Below are positions 1-11,509 of a DNA stretch of 64,000 bases, one piece after another. The stretch comes from Capitulum mitella (Eukaryota; Arthropoda; Thecostraca; Pollicipedomorpha; Pollicipedidae). Made by a program: the position numbers and the translations under genes. Position 1 is the first letter of the stretch, and every line of letters begins with the position of its first letter. Under the pieces are notes generated by a model. That model made no database searches, was not told where the DNA came from, and saw nothing but the letters and a program-made list of their open reading frames with translations. The stretch covers positions 29,763,006 to 29,827,005 of the forward strand of contig CP099840.1 of NCBI GenBank assembly GCA_030062745.1, written 5' to 3'.

Positions 1-2427
1 GTGAGGAACAAATACCACTAGTATTTGTCACACAAAGTACCACAGTACAAGAGCTAATACTCAGTAGAATATTTAGAATGTTACTTTTGCTCAGCAGTTT
101 TACTACACTGTAGTTCAGCAGTGCGGGAAAACAATATTACCTGAGCATCGATTTCCGGTCAATTACTGGCATTTCATTTGCATCTTCATTCTACGCCTTT
201 ACGAAAAACGCGAAAGTAAGTGTTCCCAGCGTGTCGAAAGCAATCGAAGGCAGCCAGATCAAAGAATCTACTCACGTTTAGCAGGCGACTTAATAGTGCA
301 CTAGTGCCAGAGACTACGCCCAAATATCCAGCGCCCTACGCACAAGACATCCGCATTTAAAGTCCCGATTCTTCGGCAAGAAAAATGCTCTCTGTTTAAA
401 GCCGATACGCAAATAAGTACAAAGCACTGCGACAAGCGCGCCTCAAACGTCTCTTACAGTTTGAAACCTGCAAGGCATATTTCATTAGGGCAAACCTGGC
501 GAACGACTAAGGTAGTAAATCGTACAATACCTAGCCTAGCGGCGCAATTTTGTACTAGCCATATTATTTGTTTTCAAATTATTGAAAAGACGAGTAATTA
601 ATAACTTATTTAAGAAACGAAATGTTCAGAAAAATTTTATATCTTCAGATGGCAAAACTGACATAAATAAATAGTTAATTACCATTTTGCGTTTTCATTC
701 TCGATGCGATGGTTTTCGCTCTCATGTCCGGAACACTGCACGCTAGTCGCCTGTTTTATGGTTGTAAGATCGGGGCAAAACGAAGCACTTGAAAGACGAA
801 GCTTCGGCGTCTCTCCGCGTCTCGTTGTTTACTCGCGCCCCTCTGACGCATGTAAAGAACGGTCAACAGCCGACCGATTTTGTGCGTGAATATTTCCTGG
901 GGTGATTCGGCTGGCAACAGGGCAATTGAACACGCTAGCAGGAGTCGACGCCGCGTTCACGCCCGGTAGCTCAGACAACTGACGCACTAGACACAAGACT
1001 TGACTCAAGACACGCATGCTTGAAGCCCGAGAGGCTGTGCGTCCTAACTCACAACAAATATTTGGTAGCCCGAATGGGACAGTGTTGGGCGCCTTGCAAT
1101 AGCAAGACGGATTCATCATTGCATGACCATTTCGTAACAACCCTGAATTGACGAAACGGAGAAAGATAAAAACTCGACACAGGGTAATGCTGCGTGCAAA
1201 GCGCAAAATCCTAGTCCCCAAAACCCGGAGGATTGTTACATTCATCCGTGTACGTGGTCCACCACTCCCTGCGCAACGTCCGGTTTATTGCGCCTTATGC
1301 GTAATAAGCGTGACGTCAAACCAGGCGCCAAACTCGGGTGGCTCATGCGACGAGACCGTGGACTCGCGTGTTTCGGATGGATCGTCCTGGGGCCGGGAGC
1401 CTACCGGGTAAGGCCAAATTGTTCTTGAAGCCGTGCCTTTACACAACACGCGGGTGGCCGGCGCAGTTAGGTCAGTCAAGCCCAGTCTGGACTCCCGGTC
1501 GCGCCAGGCGAGCGGACGGCGGCGCCCGTACGCGTTGCAGGAGTATGAATATGAGTATGAATCCGAGAGTCGTGTTCAGATCGTGCTGCGAGTGGACGGC
1601 GGCACGTATTGCTAACGAGCTACGTCGTTGCGCACGTATACCTGTGGTATGTGGAACGCCTGTCTTTGCTCGTACGATACGTTCTACAAGAATTTCTCGC
1701 AGTAAATATTCAAGAACCCTGAACAAAGTTCGAAGAGTTTTGTAAGAGCGTTTTACCAGAACTAGATTGCACGTGTTCCAGAGCTAAGAGTTTTTCACGA
1801 CCAATTTGAAGCAGGTGACGAGGACTGCACAAATAGGGCCTGTTCCTGAACCTCGTCCTTTATGTTCAGTAATCGTGCTCCAACATGACGCCAGACAGGC
1901 TTGTCCGTTCGTTGGCCTGCTCCCGCTCGTGACGTTACCCACCTGCTGTAGACAGCACACGGCAGGATGATCCTGTTGCGGCCGTGCTGGACTGTGGCGG
2001 CATCTGCAGTGTGTTTCACGTGTGTGTTTTATCGGTACTGCGGCCTGGCGGGTTAACGCCCTGCGCAGCATTATAGTCACTGAGAGGTCGCAGGATGGAG
2101 GCCGTCTGAGGGTAAATCTTTATGGTCTCGGCCGAGGTGGAATATTCTGGATAGTAGTTTTTCCGCGTGTGTGCGCAGCGATTGTGTGCTGCTGTTTGAT
2201 TGGTTGATGGTTTGCGACCGAGGAGAGGTCAGGGGCGGCTCGGGCGGCAGATCAGTTCAGGCCGGGACTCTGCCGGGTAAAAGACGTTCCTGTCCACTTC
2301 ACCCCTGCCTTTCCTGTCGCGAGTTGATTGCGACGACTTGCGTTACGGTCCCAGGACTATTCTCTGGGCTCCTTTTTCCTACGTGTTTAATTACAAGGAA
2401 CACGTTCCCCTCTCTCCCCTGTGCTTT

Positions 2428-2498
<71 letters not shown>

Positions 2499-3015
2499 AT
2501 GTATACATATAATTTTATGTACAAGAATTATAACGAGCTCGCTCCTCTTTCTGTCCCGTGCTTGATTATAACGAGCCCTTTCTCTGTCACCTCTACCTGA
2601 CTGATCGTAACGATCGGGTATCTAGAAACCTTTTCCTTCAGTCACTTGGACTCTGCGGCTGCCGCCCTCGCCCTCGACCATGTCGCCTGGTGATTTGTAA
2701 ATGTCTCTATTACGGAATGATGCAGTCGTAGGTGCTGGTATTGCGGTTATTTAACACGTTGTTACTGAACCGTTCATATCTGGCCGTTTAATATGCGCTG
2801 CTGAATATCTGTGACGTGGGAGGTACATACGGATCGTTGAGGGCCCCACGGGCTAGGTTCTTAATGACGTCCCAGGTAAGACTGTGAAAAATCGCGTTGA
2901 AACTCCGCAAATGTAAAGTTTTGGGATGTAATAAATATTACAAGTTGTCTTATAAAACTATAGGTTTTTACTCAGCTATCGCAGTTAAAAGCACGTGTCA
3001 AGGGGAAAATTCCCT
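1..3015. other. Intergenic region without a recognised gene
   Basis: I see no exon with family resemblance here. The only clear features are a TA/TG simple repeat near 2430-2498 and the TTAA-flanked element that begins at 3020. Open frames are short and overlap on both strands, as expected by chance. The 3' end of the ADAMTS transcript on the minus strand may extend into this side. Confidence 0.5.
2430..2500. repeat. (TA)n-(TG)n microsatellite
   Basis: About 25 TA dinucleotides are followed directly by a run of TG dinucleotides. Similar compound repeats occur at 11.4 and 16.5 kb in this window. Confidence 0.95.
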
Positions 3016-3019
3016 TTAA

Positions 3020-4226
3020 CCCTATTCCCGGAGGGCTACACGGTATGGTCGATTCCCGGCAGGGGGGGGGGCGGATTCGCCCCCCCCTGAGATCTCGAGA
3101 ACTACTCGTCCGATTTCATCGCAACAAACGGCAATCGATTTGCTGTGACGTGAACTACATTTTAATAAAAAGAAATTTTCAAAATTTTGAAATGTGTGGA
3201 TACAGGGGGCAAAAATGTCAAAATGGGGGTACTTTTGGACTTCTTATAACTCCATTGTTTATGGACCGATTTCAATGAAACTGGCATGAATCGAGAGATT
3301 ATGAATAGGGCTTTTACCATGGGTCCACAAATATGAAATTTTGAGAAAATTCATGAGTGTTCACAGCGTTTCAAAAATAGGAGAATTAGTTTTCTAACAA
3401 CTGAATGAACAAGAGGCAAAAACACTTTTTTGGCTTCTGCTAGTCATGCTATGCTAAAGAAGTACAAATTACATTATAATGTTTGTGTAATGTTAGCATA
3501 GGCGGTGCCAGGGACATGAAAAGGGGGAAACTGTCATGGTCACACGTTCTTCGGATCAACTTGTGACCTTTGACCTGAAATGACCTCCAGTGACCTTGGG
3601 GTCGCTTGCAATGATCTCGTGTGCATTTAATATTATCTGTAAACGTTTTCAATCATTCGAATCCACTCTATTTCAAAAATTTCATTTTATGGCCATTGCG
3701 ATATAGGGTACGCGCACTGACATTTTAGGTCATAGCTCCGTGACCCGACTTGATATAAAGCTGAAACTTCGTACACAAGTAGAAGGCACCCTTCTTCGTC
3801 ATATATATCCCGGGTTTGGCATTTGAAAAAAACGGCGCCGAAATTATTGCAAAAAACAAATTTTGACTTTTGACCTTGACCTGACCTTGCAAAGTGACCT
3901 CAGACCAACAAAATTTTGTGTGCACATTGTCCAATTATTTAGCTATACATCCATATAAAGTTTTAAGTTTTATCTTAAAAACTCTGTTTTTGGCAGGCAT
4001 TTTCCTTTTACCCTCAACATGGCCAAAAATGGCCTGAGGTACCTCCCAAAAACGTTGCCTGACTCCGCCCCTGAGCAAAGTGGAATTTTGAAATTTTGTC
4101 ACAGCACGTAGAAAAAATAGCTAAGAAAATTCACCAAGTTTCGTGAAGTTGCGTTAAAAAGCCTGGAATTGGCAAGCAAAAAAACCGAGGGGGGCGGATT
4201 CAGCCCTCCCCCTGCCGGGAATACGG
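3020..4226 (+). mobile_element. TTAA-flanked non-autonomous DNA element, copy 1
   Basis: A 1,207 bp unit is bordered on both sides by TTAA (3016-3019 and 4227-4230). Its ends are inverted: CCCTATTCCCGG on the left, and the complement of CCGTATTCCCGG on the right. Just inside each end is a run of G, a short GC-rich spacer and a run of C. A second copy lies inverted at 53688-54898 and is highly similar throughout. No transposase reading frame is present. A TTAA target and ends starting CCC are typical of piggyBac-type elements, so a non-autonomous piggyBac-like element is my best guess. The interior carries a cluster of TGACCT half-sites around 3560-3600 and 3865-3900. Confidence 0.75.
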
Positions 4227-4442
4227 TTAAACTGCTGCGTCTTTTACAGCGCTGATATTCAAGGATTCTCCTGATCTGTGATCGATTAATGAGTGCCTAT
4301 CATACCACAAAACTTGTAACTCCAGATCGGTCGTCAAGCGAACACACACGGCATAAATCCTTCATTGACTAGGCAATCTTAGCCAAGAAATTCTCTTCGT
4401 CTGACGGTCTAAGAAGCAAAAGACGCGTAAGTGGTGGATGAA

Positions 4443-4586
4443 TCATTTCTCAGTGGTGGCGTCGATTTCCGTCGAACCGCCCGAAGCGTTCCGGAGGGCC
4501 GGCACTTCAGAATGCAGGTCACTGGCCGCAGAAGGATAGAAGGTGATGTCGATCAGAATGCGCTGGTCGAAAGTGGAGCTTTGCAC
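4443..4586 (-). CDS. ADAMTS exon 13: end of spacer and stop
   Basis: The acceptor TGCTTTCAG joins in phase 0. The exon starts VQSSTFDQRILIDITFYPS, the last spacer strand, then a hydrophilic tail with an NAS glycosylation site, ending ATTEK and TGA at 4443-4445. I see no TSP1 coding sequence downstream in 1-4442. A donor hidden in the tail and exons beyond the window remain possible. Confidence 0.85.
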   Translation of the reverse strand: MQSSTFDQRILIDITFYPSAASDLHSEVPALRNASGGSTEIDATTEK

Positions 4587-7500
4587 CTGAAAGCAATAAT
4601 GTTTTTGTTTTAGCGCTACCCAAGGCTGAGAAGGTACACATTCCGAAAGTCTGAAATATATGGTGTACCATACATCGTCACAGGTGCGGGAACATTTCGC
4701 AAAGCTGTTGATGATGGCAGGTGGAAAAACTGTTTCTAATCGGAAGCTAATGGCAACAGTTAAGAAAAAAGCAAGACTGCGGGTCAGCTGTCCTCCACGT
4801 GCCGTCCTAGCCTTTACACATGACAGCTGAACTGACGGCAAGCACGTGAAACGTGACTCAATTTATTTCGCACCGTTGGTTGAATTGAAAGGTTTTTGAG
4901 ACTTTTTCGGCCCTAATTATCAACTCTTGTGCAGAAATATCCGATGATGATCATAGATATTTGGACAAAGATGCCAAGATTTTCGAGGGTGCCTTTAACT
5001 ACGTCCCCTAAAGGTATTTTCAGTGGTAATGGACGTGCATTAAGCATGTCTCGATGCGGGCGTAAATGCTTTTAAACAAAATCGTGCACCAAGCAGAGCT
5101 GCCGTCAATACACCCCATCAGCGAGCACCTCGTCACTGTGATACTGGGGCACCCGACAGGTGTTCTGCGGGGCGGCCGGGTGCCGGCTGTAGTTACCTGA
5201 ACATCGAGTGGCTGCCGTAACGGTCCGGGAGTCGTTACTCGTTCCCGGAGACCTTCCATCGCGTATGTAAACACGGCACCCCGATCTGGAGATCCACAGT
5301 CTCGTGAACGTGGTATTTAGCGACACGTGCGTATCGTGGGTGCGACTGAGCTATGAATTGCGGCTATAAAAATCGGAAATTCATGAAGCTCGCTACCATA
5401 ATCTCCCAGCCTCCAATGTTTTCCTGCTGCCTTCTCTGAAAACCATGGTCACGATTCTGAAGAAATGACGGATCCCACTATTATTTTGCTGTTTTATCTA
5501 TGCTCTAGTATTTGAAACAATTAATTCCGTGTGGGGTGTTGAGCAAGTGTGCTCCCGTATGTTGCAGGCACACTTCAATGTCGGAACTTAGATTAGATAC
5601 CGTCCATGCATCAGATAACTTAGATCAGATACTAGAACTTAGATCAGACAACTTAGATCTACAAATAACCGTGTGTGAAGAAAACAGTTACACCCGGCAG
5701 ACCGATCCGCCCCCTGCCTCAGGGTCTCTGATCCTGATCAGAGATCAGACAGTCCTGATGCACCCTCTGCGGGATCAGGGTCGAGTCGAGACCGACTCAC
5801 CGTCGAACGAGCCAGCGTTGGTCCGGCCGTCGGCACCGTTGATGAGGTAGCGGCCGCGGCCACGGTCGAAGATGGCCAGTCGGTGAGGAGACGGCGTCAG
5901 CTCGGTTACGGTCACGTGTCGAGCTCCCAACGGCAGACTGGCCACCCGACTGAAGGCTGCCGGCAGAAAATCGTCACACCGGCAGAAAACAGACACAAGG
6001 TGACGGACCGGCCACCCGACTGAACGCTGCCGGCAAAAATCGTCACGCCAGCAAAAAACAGACACAAGGTGGTAGTCGTTCATTGACGATTTTCTGCCCG
6101 CAGAAAATCGTCACAGCGACAGAAAACAGACACAAGGTCAGAAAACGGACCGGCCACCGGAATGAAAGCTGCCGGCAGAAAATCGTCACAACGGCAGAAA
6201 ACAGACACAAGGTGACAGACCGGCCGTCCGACTGAACGCTGACGGCAGAAATATGTGTAGTGCAGACAGGCATAGAGCAGACGCAAGATGACAGACCGTC
6301 CACCCGGCTGAGTGCTGAAGATTGAAAAAATAGGAGGTAACAGAATGGGCAACGCTGCCGACTGGAAACAGACACAAGTCGCAGGCTGGTCATCCAACTG
6401 ACCGCTGCCGGCAGAAAACAGACAAAGAATGCCAGACCGGCCATGTCACTGAACGCTCTCAACACACGACAGCAACAAAGCTGTCAAAGAGAACAAGCAG
6501 CGGCTGGCGGGCGCCGGCGGTCGGCCGCAGCTCACGCGTAGCCGGGACGAGCCCGATGTGACGCCGCCGCGCGCGACATCTGTCGGCGCCGGCCGGGCCG
6601 CAGCCACCGCACCGGTCCGCCGGCCGCGCCGACTCCGACGCCAGGAGACCGTCGCAGCCCAGCTCTCGGCACGAGCCCTGAGGGAGGCGGCAGTCCGATG
6701 GGGTGGGCGATCTCGTGCCCTCGTGTCACAAGCCGCCCCTCGATGAACAGGTTGCATGTGACCTCTTACTGGTTACTTCTAACCGGGAGGCTAGTTCGAC
6801 TTATTCGTGTGATTGTCAGGAACATGGCTATAGCGATGCAGGCATATTCCAGGTGAGTGCGTATTACGAATATGACCTTGGAAATGCAAGCATATTCCAG
6901 ACAAGTGTACACCGCAGCCATACCACGTGTTGAAAAACATGACACAAACAATGACGACAGGTGCTCATTGAAACAATAGCGCCACACTACCATTGTTTGC
7001 GAGTCTTACAATGCATGAGTGCCAGGAAGATTATCACAAAAGATAGCGTGCGGAAAATCCAGATGATGGGACACGCTGTAGAAAACTCATGGCCCCTTTT
7101 TGTTTTGAATGGATTCATTGTAATAAAAGGTGTCTGGATATCGCAACAGCGGAACCTTATCTCAATTTAGTTAATGCCGGCCCCTTGCCAACATCTTAAT
7201 TCCGTAACGGCACTCGTGTATGGCCCTTCCACGTGCCCCCCTCCGCTATGGTCCTTCCTTGGGCGCCAACTGAGAAATTCGCCATCGAAACGGAAGACCT
7301 CCTACGGAAGGACTTCTGAGCAGCCGCACTACGGAGCGACTCTGCTGTCTCCTCATAGGCGCTCTTCTAAAGAATGTCTTTCCATGGAGTTCCTCAGATT
7401 GCTTCAACGGCCCCTTTATTCAGGACGTCTGCGCATCCACGGCTGTGCGTACATCTTCGTCAGTACGTCTACCCCTAGTTGTGATACATTCGAGGCAGCT

Positions 7501-10500
7501 TGACTTTGGAATGTAGAGAAACGATATCCTCAGGGGTATTTATAAAGTACTGGCAAAACGTTCTGCTGACGTTACCGTTAAAGCATTGTCGCCCGTATTA
7601 GGTACACATCATAATGGATTAACAGGGGAACATCACGACGAAGTTTACCTGAACACAAACACTTCTTGGCTGAAGACCATCGCAAGGTATACCGTCAGGG
7701 ATTGGCGCCCCTCTTGTCTTGTTACCACTGAGTGTGTCCATGCACCAATGGTGACACGGAAGAGCCTCTGAAACGATCACCATGATCTAGCTGGACGACG
7801 GGCTGCCTCGGTCCTTGCAGCACAAACGGACATTTCCCTACGCATTTTATCAGGGTCTGGACAACAGGCTACTGATGTTTGATGTCGCGCCTAGCAGCAC
7901 TGCGGAACAACGTTCCGTAAAGGCTCCAAGAGTTCAAGCAATGTTCTCTCAATATGATGAATGTTGTCAACAATCTTACGTGCGATATGTCAGTATGATA
8001 CCATGAACTATCAGTACCATGCCACGAAGGGAATTCAAACGCTGTACTTCGCACTCGGGCACTGAAATGAGCTGGTTTCAAAGCCTTTTTTTAATCTGCG
8101 CCTCGTCATCTCGTCCCGTTACCGTTTTCGTCGGGCTCCACTGGCTGCCACCGGCCGGCCGGCCGCAGACGGCGGCAGTAGGCCAGCCGCGGCTCCTCAG
8201 CGCACGACGTCTGGTCCGAGCACGCCTGAAGCTGGTCAGCGGAGCCCCTGCAGCTCCCCCTGGCACCAGAGCCAGCCAGTCAGTGACAGCGTACCTGACA
8301 CCACGGGCCAGGTCACATTCATTTTTTTTCTTGATTGGTTAGCTGTACAGCGCCTTTTCGATTCCGAATTCATTTGAATTCATTCGAATTCGAATTCAGT
8401 CATTTCTATGAAAGAAACTATGGCATTAAGGAACTGAGCACAAAGGAGCACTGAGTTGCATCTTTGCCAGGCAGCGGAAAGTAAGGGATGAGGGGATTGT
8501 ATGATGATACCAACATCGCCCCGTTGGGATACCAGCGCTTCCCAGGCCGGGCTTATGAGAACCCCGTGACGTGTTTTTGTGTTGTTTGTATTTTGCCAAG
8601 ATAACAAAAACAGAAAAACACAAAACGCTTAGGTACAGGAACGAAAAACTTTGCAAGCGTGTCTTTCTTACATAGAAAAACATGTCCCAAAAAGCAGTGA
8701 CATAAAACGTGCATCTTACCGCATTAACGGGACATGAAAGATTTAGCAATTCTGATGTCCCGACTTTCAGAAATTTCTAGGTGCTTGAAATTGCCAAATC
8801 AGTTCTAAGATAACCGATGTCCGTTGGACAGCAGTGTTGTAGTTGGAAGGTTCGTGGACGGAAAGTGTGAGAATAAGGCGTTACGTGAGAGGGCAGCAGG
8901 GCAGCAGACTGTAACACAGGTGGGCTGCGGTCACCTGGTCGTGCGGCAGACTCGGCTCCTGCGCCGTATTCCGGCGCCGCAGGTGGAGCTGCACGCCCCC
9001 CACGGACCCCAGTCGGCCCAGACGTCCTCGCTGGTCTCAGGGCGGTACACGGGTTGGCACTGGCCACCGACGCACCACTGCGGCGACCAGCAGGTGGACA
9101 CATCTTCAGATTACTGCTGACACACCACTGCTGCAGCCAGCAGCATGGGTGGAACTTTGAGGTTTTCGGAGAGGGGGGTCCCCCACAGTGATTTGGAATT
9201 TTTAATATTAGGTCTATGGTGGTGCATAGAAAGAATGGTCTCAAAAACATCAGCACTGGTCGGAATTGGCACTTGCCACCCATCCCCAGTCATTTTTGCA
9301 AAGTTCCACCTCTCGCCAGCAGGCAGAAATCTCTTCAGATTATCGTTTGCTGTACTCTCCCTGCGAGCTGGTCGGCTTATCTCTATCAGAAGACAGCGGC
9401 GAGGTGAGTCTTCAGGCCAGGTCGAAACACATTTTAATGAAATTGCGCGTGCAGAGAAAATACTGTTTTGCAGAGAAATACTGCTGCCTCGGCTCACACA
9501 CGAGTCAAACGACGTGCTTAGGTACACATAATCAGAAAATGAACGTGAAGTGAGCTCCAAATTTACGAGACGTTATCATTAATTCATGCTACCAAAGGCA
9601 AAATGCATTTGCACAATGCGTGTTTTGGGTGCATCGTGCATTTATGTCTTGCATTTACAAAAGAAACCCGTCATGGGGACAGATAGCTCACGCTGGCGGG
9701 CCAGATGCGTAACACCTGGAGCCACACTTTCCCAGCCGGGGCGTCCTGACCTTGTTCTTGCCGCAGGCAGTGCCGTCCAGGGGTGGGGACCGCTTGGTGA
9801 AGCAGTGGGCGACCCCCTCCGGCGAGCACCACAGCTTCCGGCACGGTGAGCGACTGGAGAACGAAGGACACGGACGGTACCTGCAACCGAGCCATGATGC
9901 CGCTACCGCCGTCAGTAGTCAGCAGAGAGGGGTCAGGGGTCACGGACGGCATCTGCGGCCTAGGAATGGTACCACTACCGTCGGTAATCAGAGGGAGAGG
10001 TCAGGGGTCACGGGCGGTGCATGCAGCCGGGACACGATGCCGCGCAGCCGCCAATAATTAGCGGGTAGAAGTGGGGCCTGACGACGTAAGACACGCAATG
10101 GACAATGCGTTAGTTCCATCCTTCTATCCATACCGATAGCGTACAAGGGGCAACCGTTACCCTCAACGCACTTGAGTGGGACTGTAATGTAAGTCGAGGA
10201 TGTAGCTGCATTCCCAGCTTTACGGAAAGTTGACATGTTTATGGAATTGCATGAAGAAGATTAGACTCAGACTGGTGTGTGCATTGCCAATAACGTTGGA
10301 AAGTTGCGCTCCTGTTTACACAGATTATCACGGGTTCAAACGGACACATTTGCGAAAAGCTGCACGCCTTATAATCTCTTAAATAATCCCTCACCATAAC
10401 AACCACGTCACAAATTTTTAAACATATGAGAGTATATACGCTGCATGCGCGCTTTGAATGTTTCAAAACGTTGCCAACAAGGTCGTAAATTGGTGTGAAA

Positions 10501-11475
10501 TCATTGTCCAGAGGTGAGACTATGATGTAAAAAGGCTGAAGTATCATGTGCCTACATCCCCATTTTAACGAAGAATTGCTTATTACACCGTATAGCGTAG
10601 CATGAAAGGAATTGACTATGACATGACACATGCATTATGTTTCCCCGTTAATTATGGGAAGTTCCGTGAATGTTGTGCACAAGGCGTAACTAGGAGTGCA
10701 ATCTCGAGTCACGTTTCCTTACTTGGGTCCGAATTCGAGTAGGCACTGCTCCCGGAGGGTGAACGGCCGTTCCAGTGAGTCGCTGACTCGAGTCGAGCTC
10801 TCTGCCGGCGGCTCGTTGTCGAGACAGCGCCAACGGCTGCGGAAACGGACGCAAAGATCGAAGCGCACTTTCGGAGGCACACTGGCTCGGGCTCTCCCCT
10901 TCCTGACCCACAGCTGGTTTCCTGTCTGGCCGTGTGAACGGTCCGCTCCTATGGCCGTAACTATCTATTGTGGTAAAACGGGCATTCATTGCAGCCATTC
11001 TTGGACATTCAATGCACATGTGCAGCGGTCTTGTGAACAAATCTTGAGAAGACACCCTACGGCGGATACGAACCTCAGTTTTCGAGTGTACTCTCGTAGG
11101 CTGCAGTTGGACCAGATGAAGCGGGAGTAGGTGGAACCGATGATCGGTGCCATGACACTGCCCAGGGCCGGCGCCCACGTGCAGTCGTTTCCCGTGCTGA
11201 GCGACCCGTCATGGGTGAGCCCGAGCCTGCAAACGCAGACACGGAAAGCAAGAGCAAGACTAGGCCGAAGCCAAGTAACAAATGTCGCCTTTCAGTTTAG
11301 TCTAGAGCAATCTTAGGTCATGGTAGAAATTTTATGCGAATCGAGTGTGGAGCAGTGGCGATGTATGCTATGGAGACGGCGGCGGATTATGATATATTAA
11401 TTACAAAAGGCATGCACGTTATAATATATACATATATATATATATATATACACTTAATAAATATATATAATATAT

Positions 11476-11509
<34 letters not shown>

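Noticed and set aside
6532-6757. Alternative frames through ADAMTS exon 10, suggesting a frameshift
   Set aside because: At first, text such as CNLFIEGRLVTR seemed to need a frameshift. Finding exon 9 at 7649-7767 and the acceptor at 6678 gave a clean in-phase gene, so no frameshift is needed.
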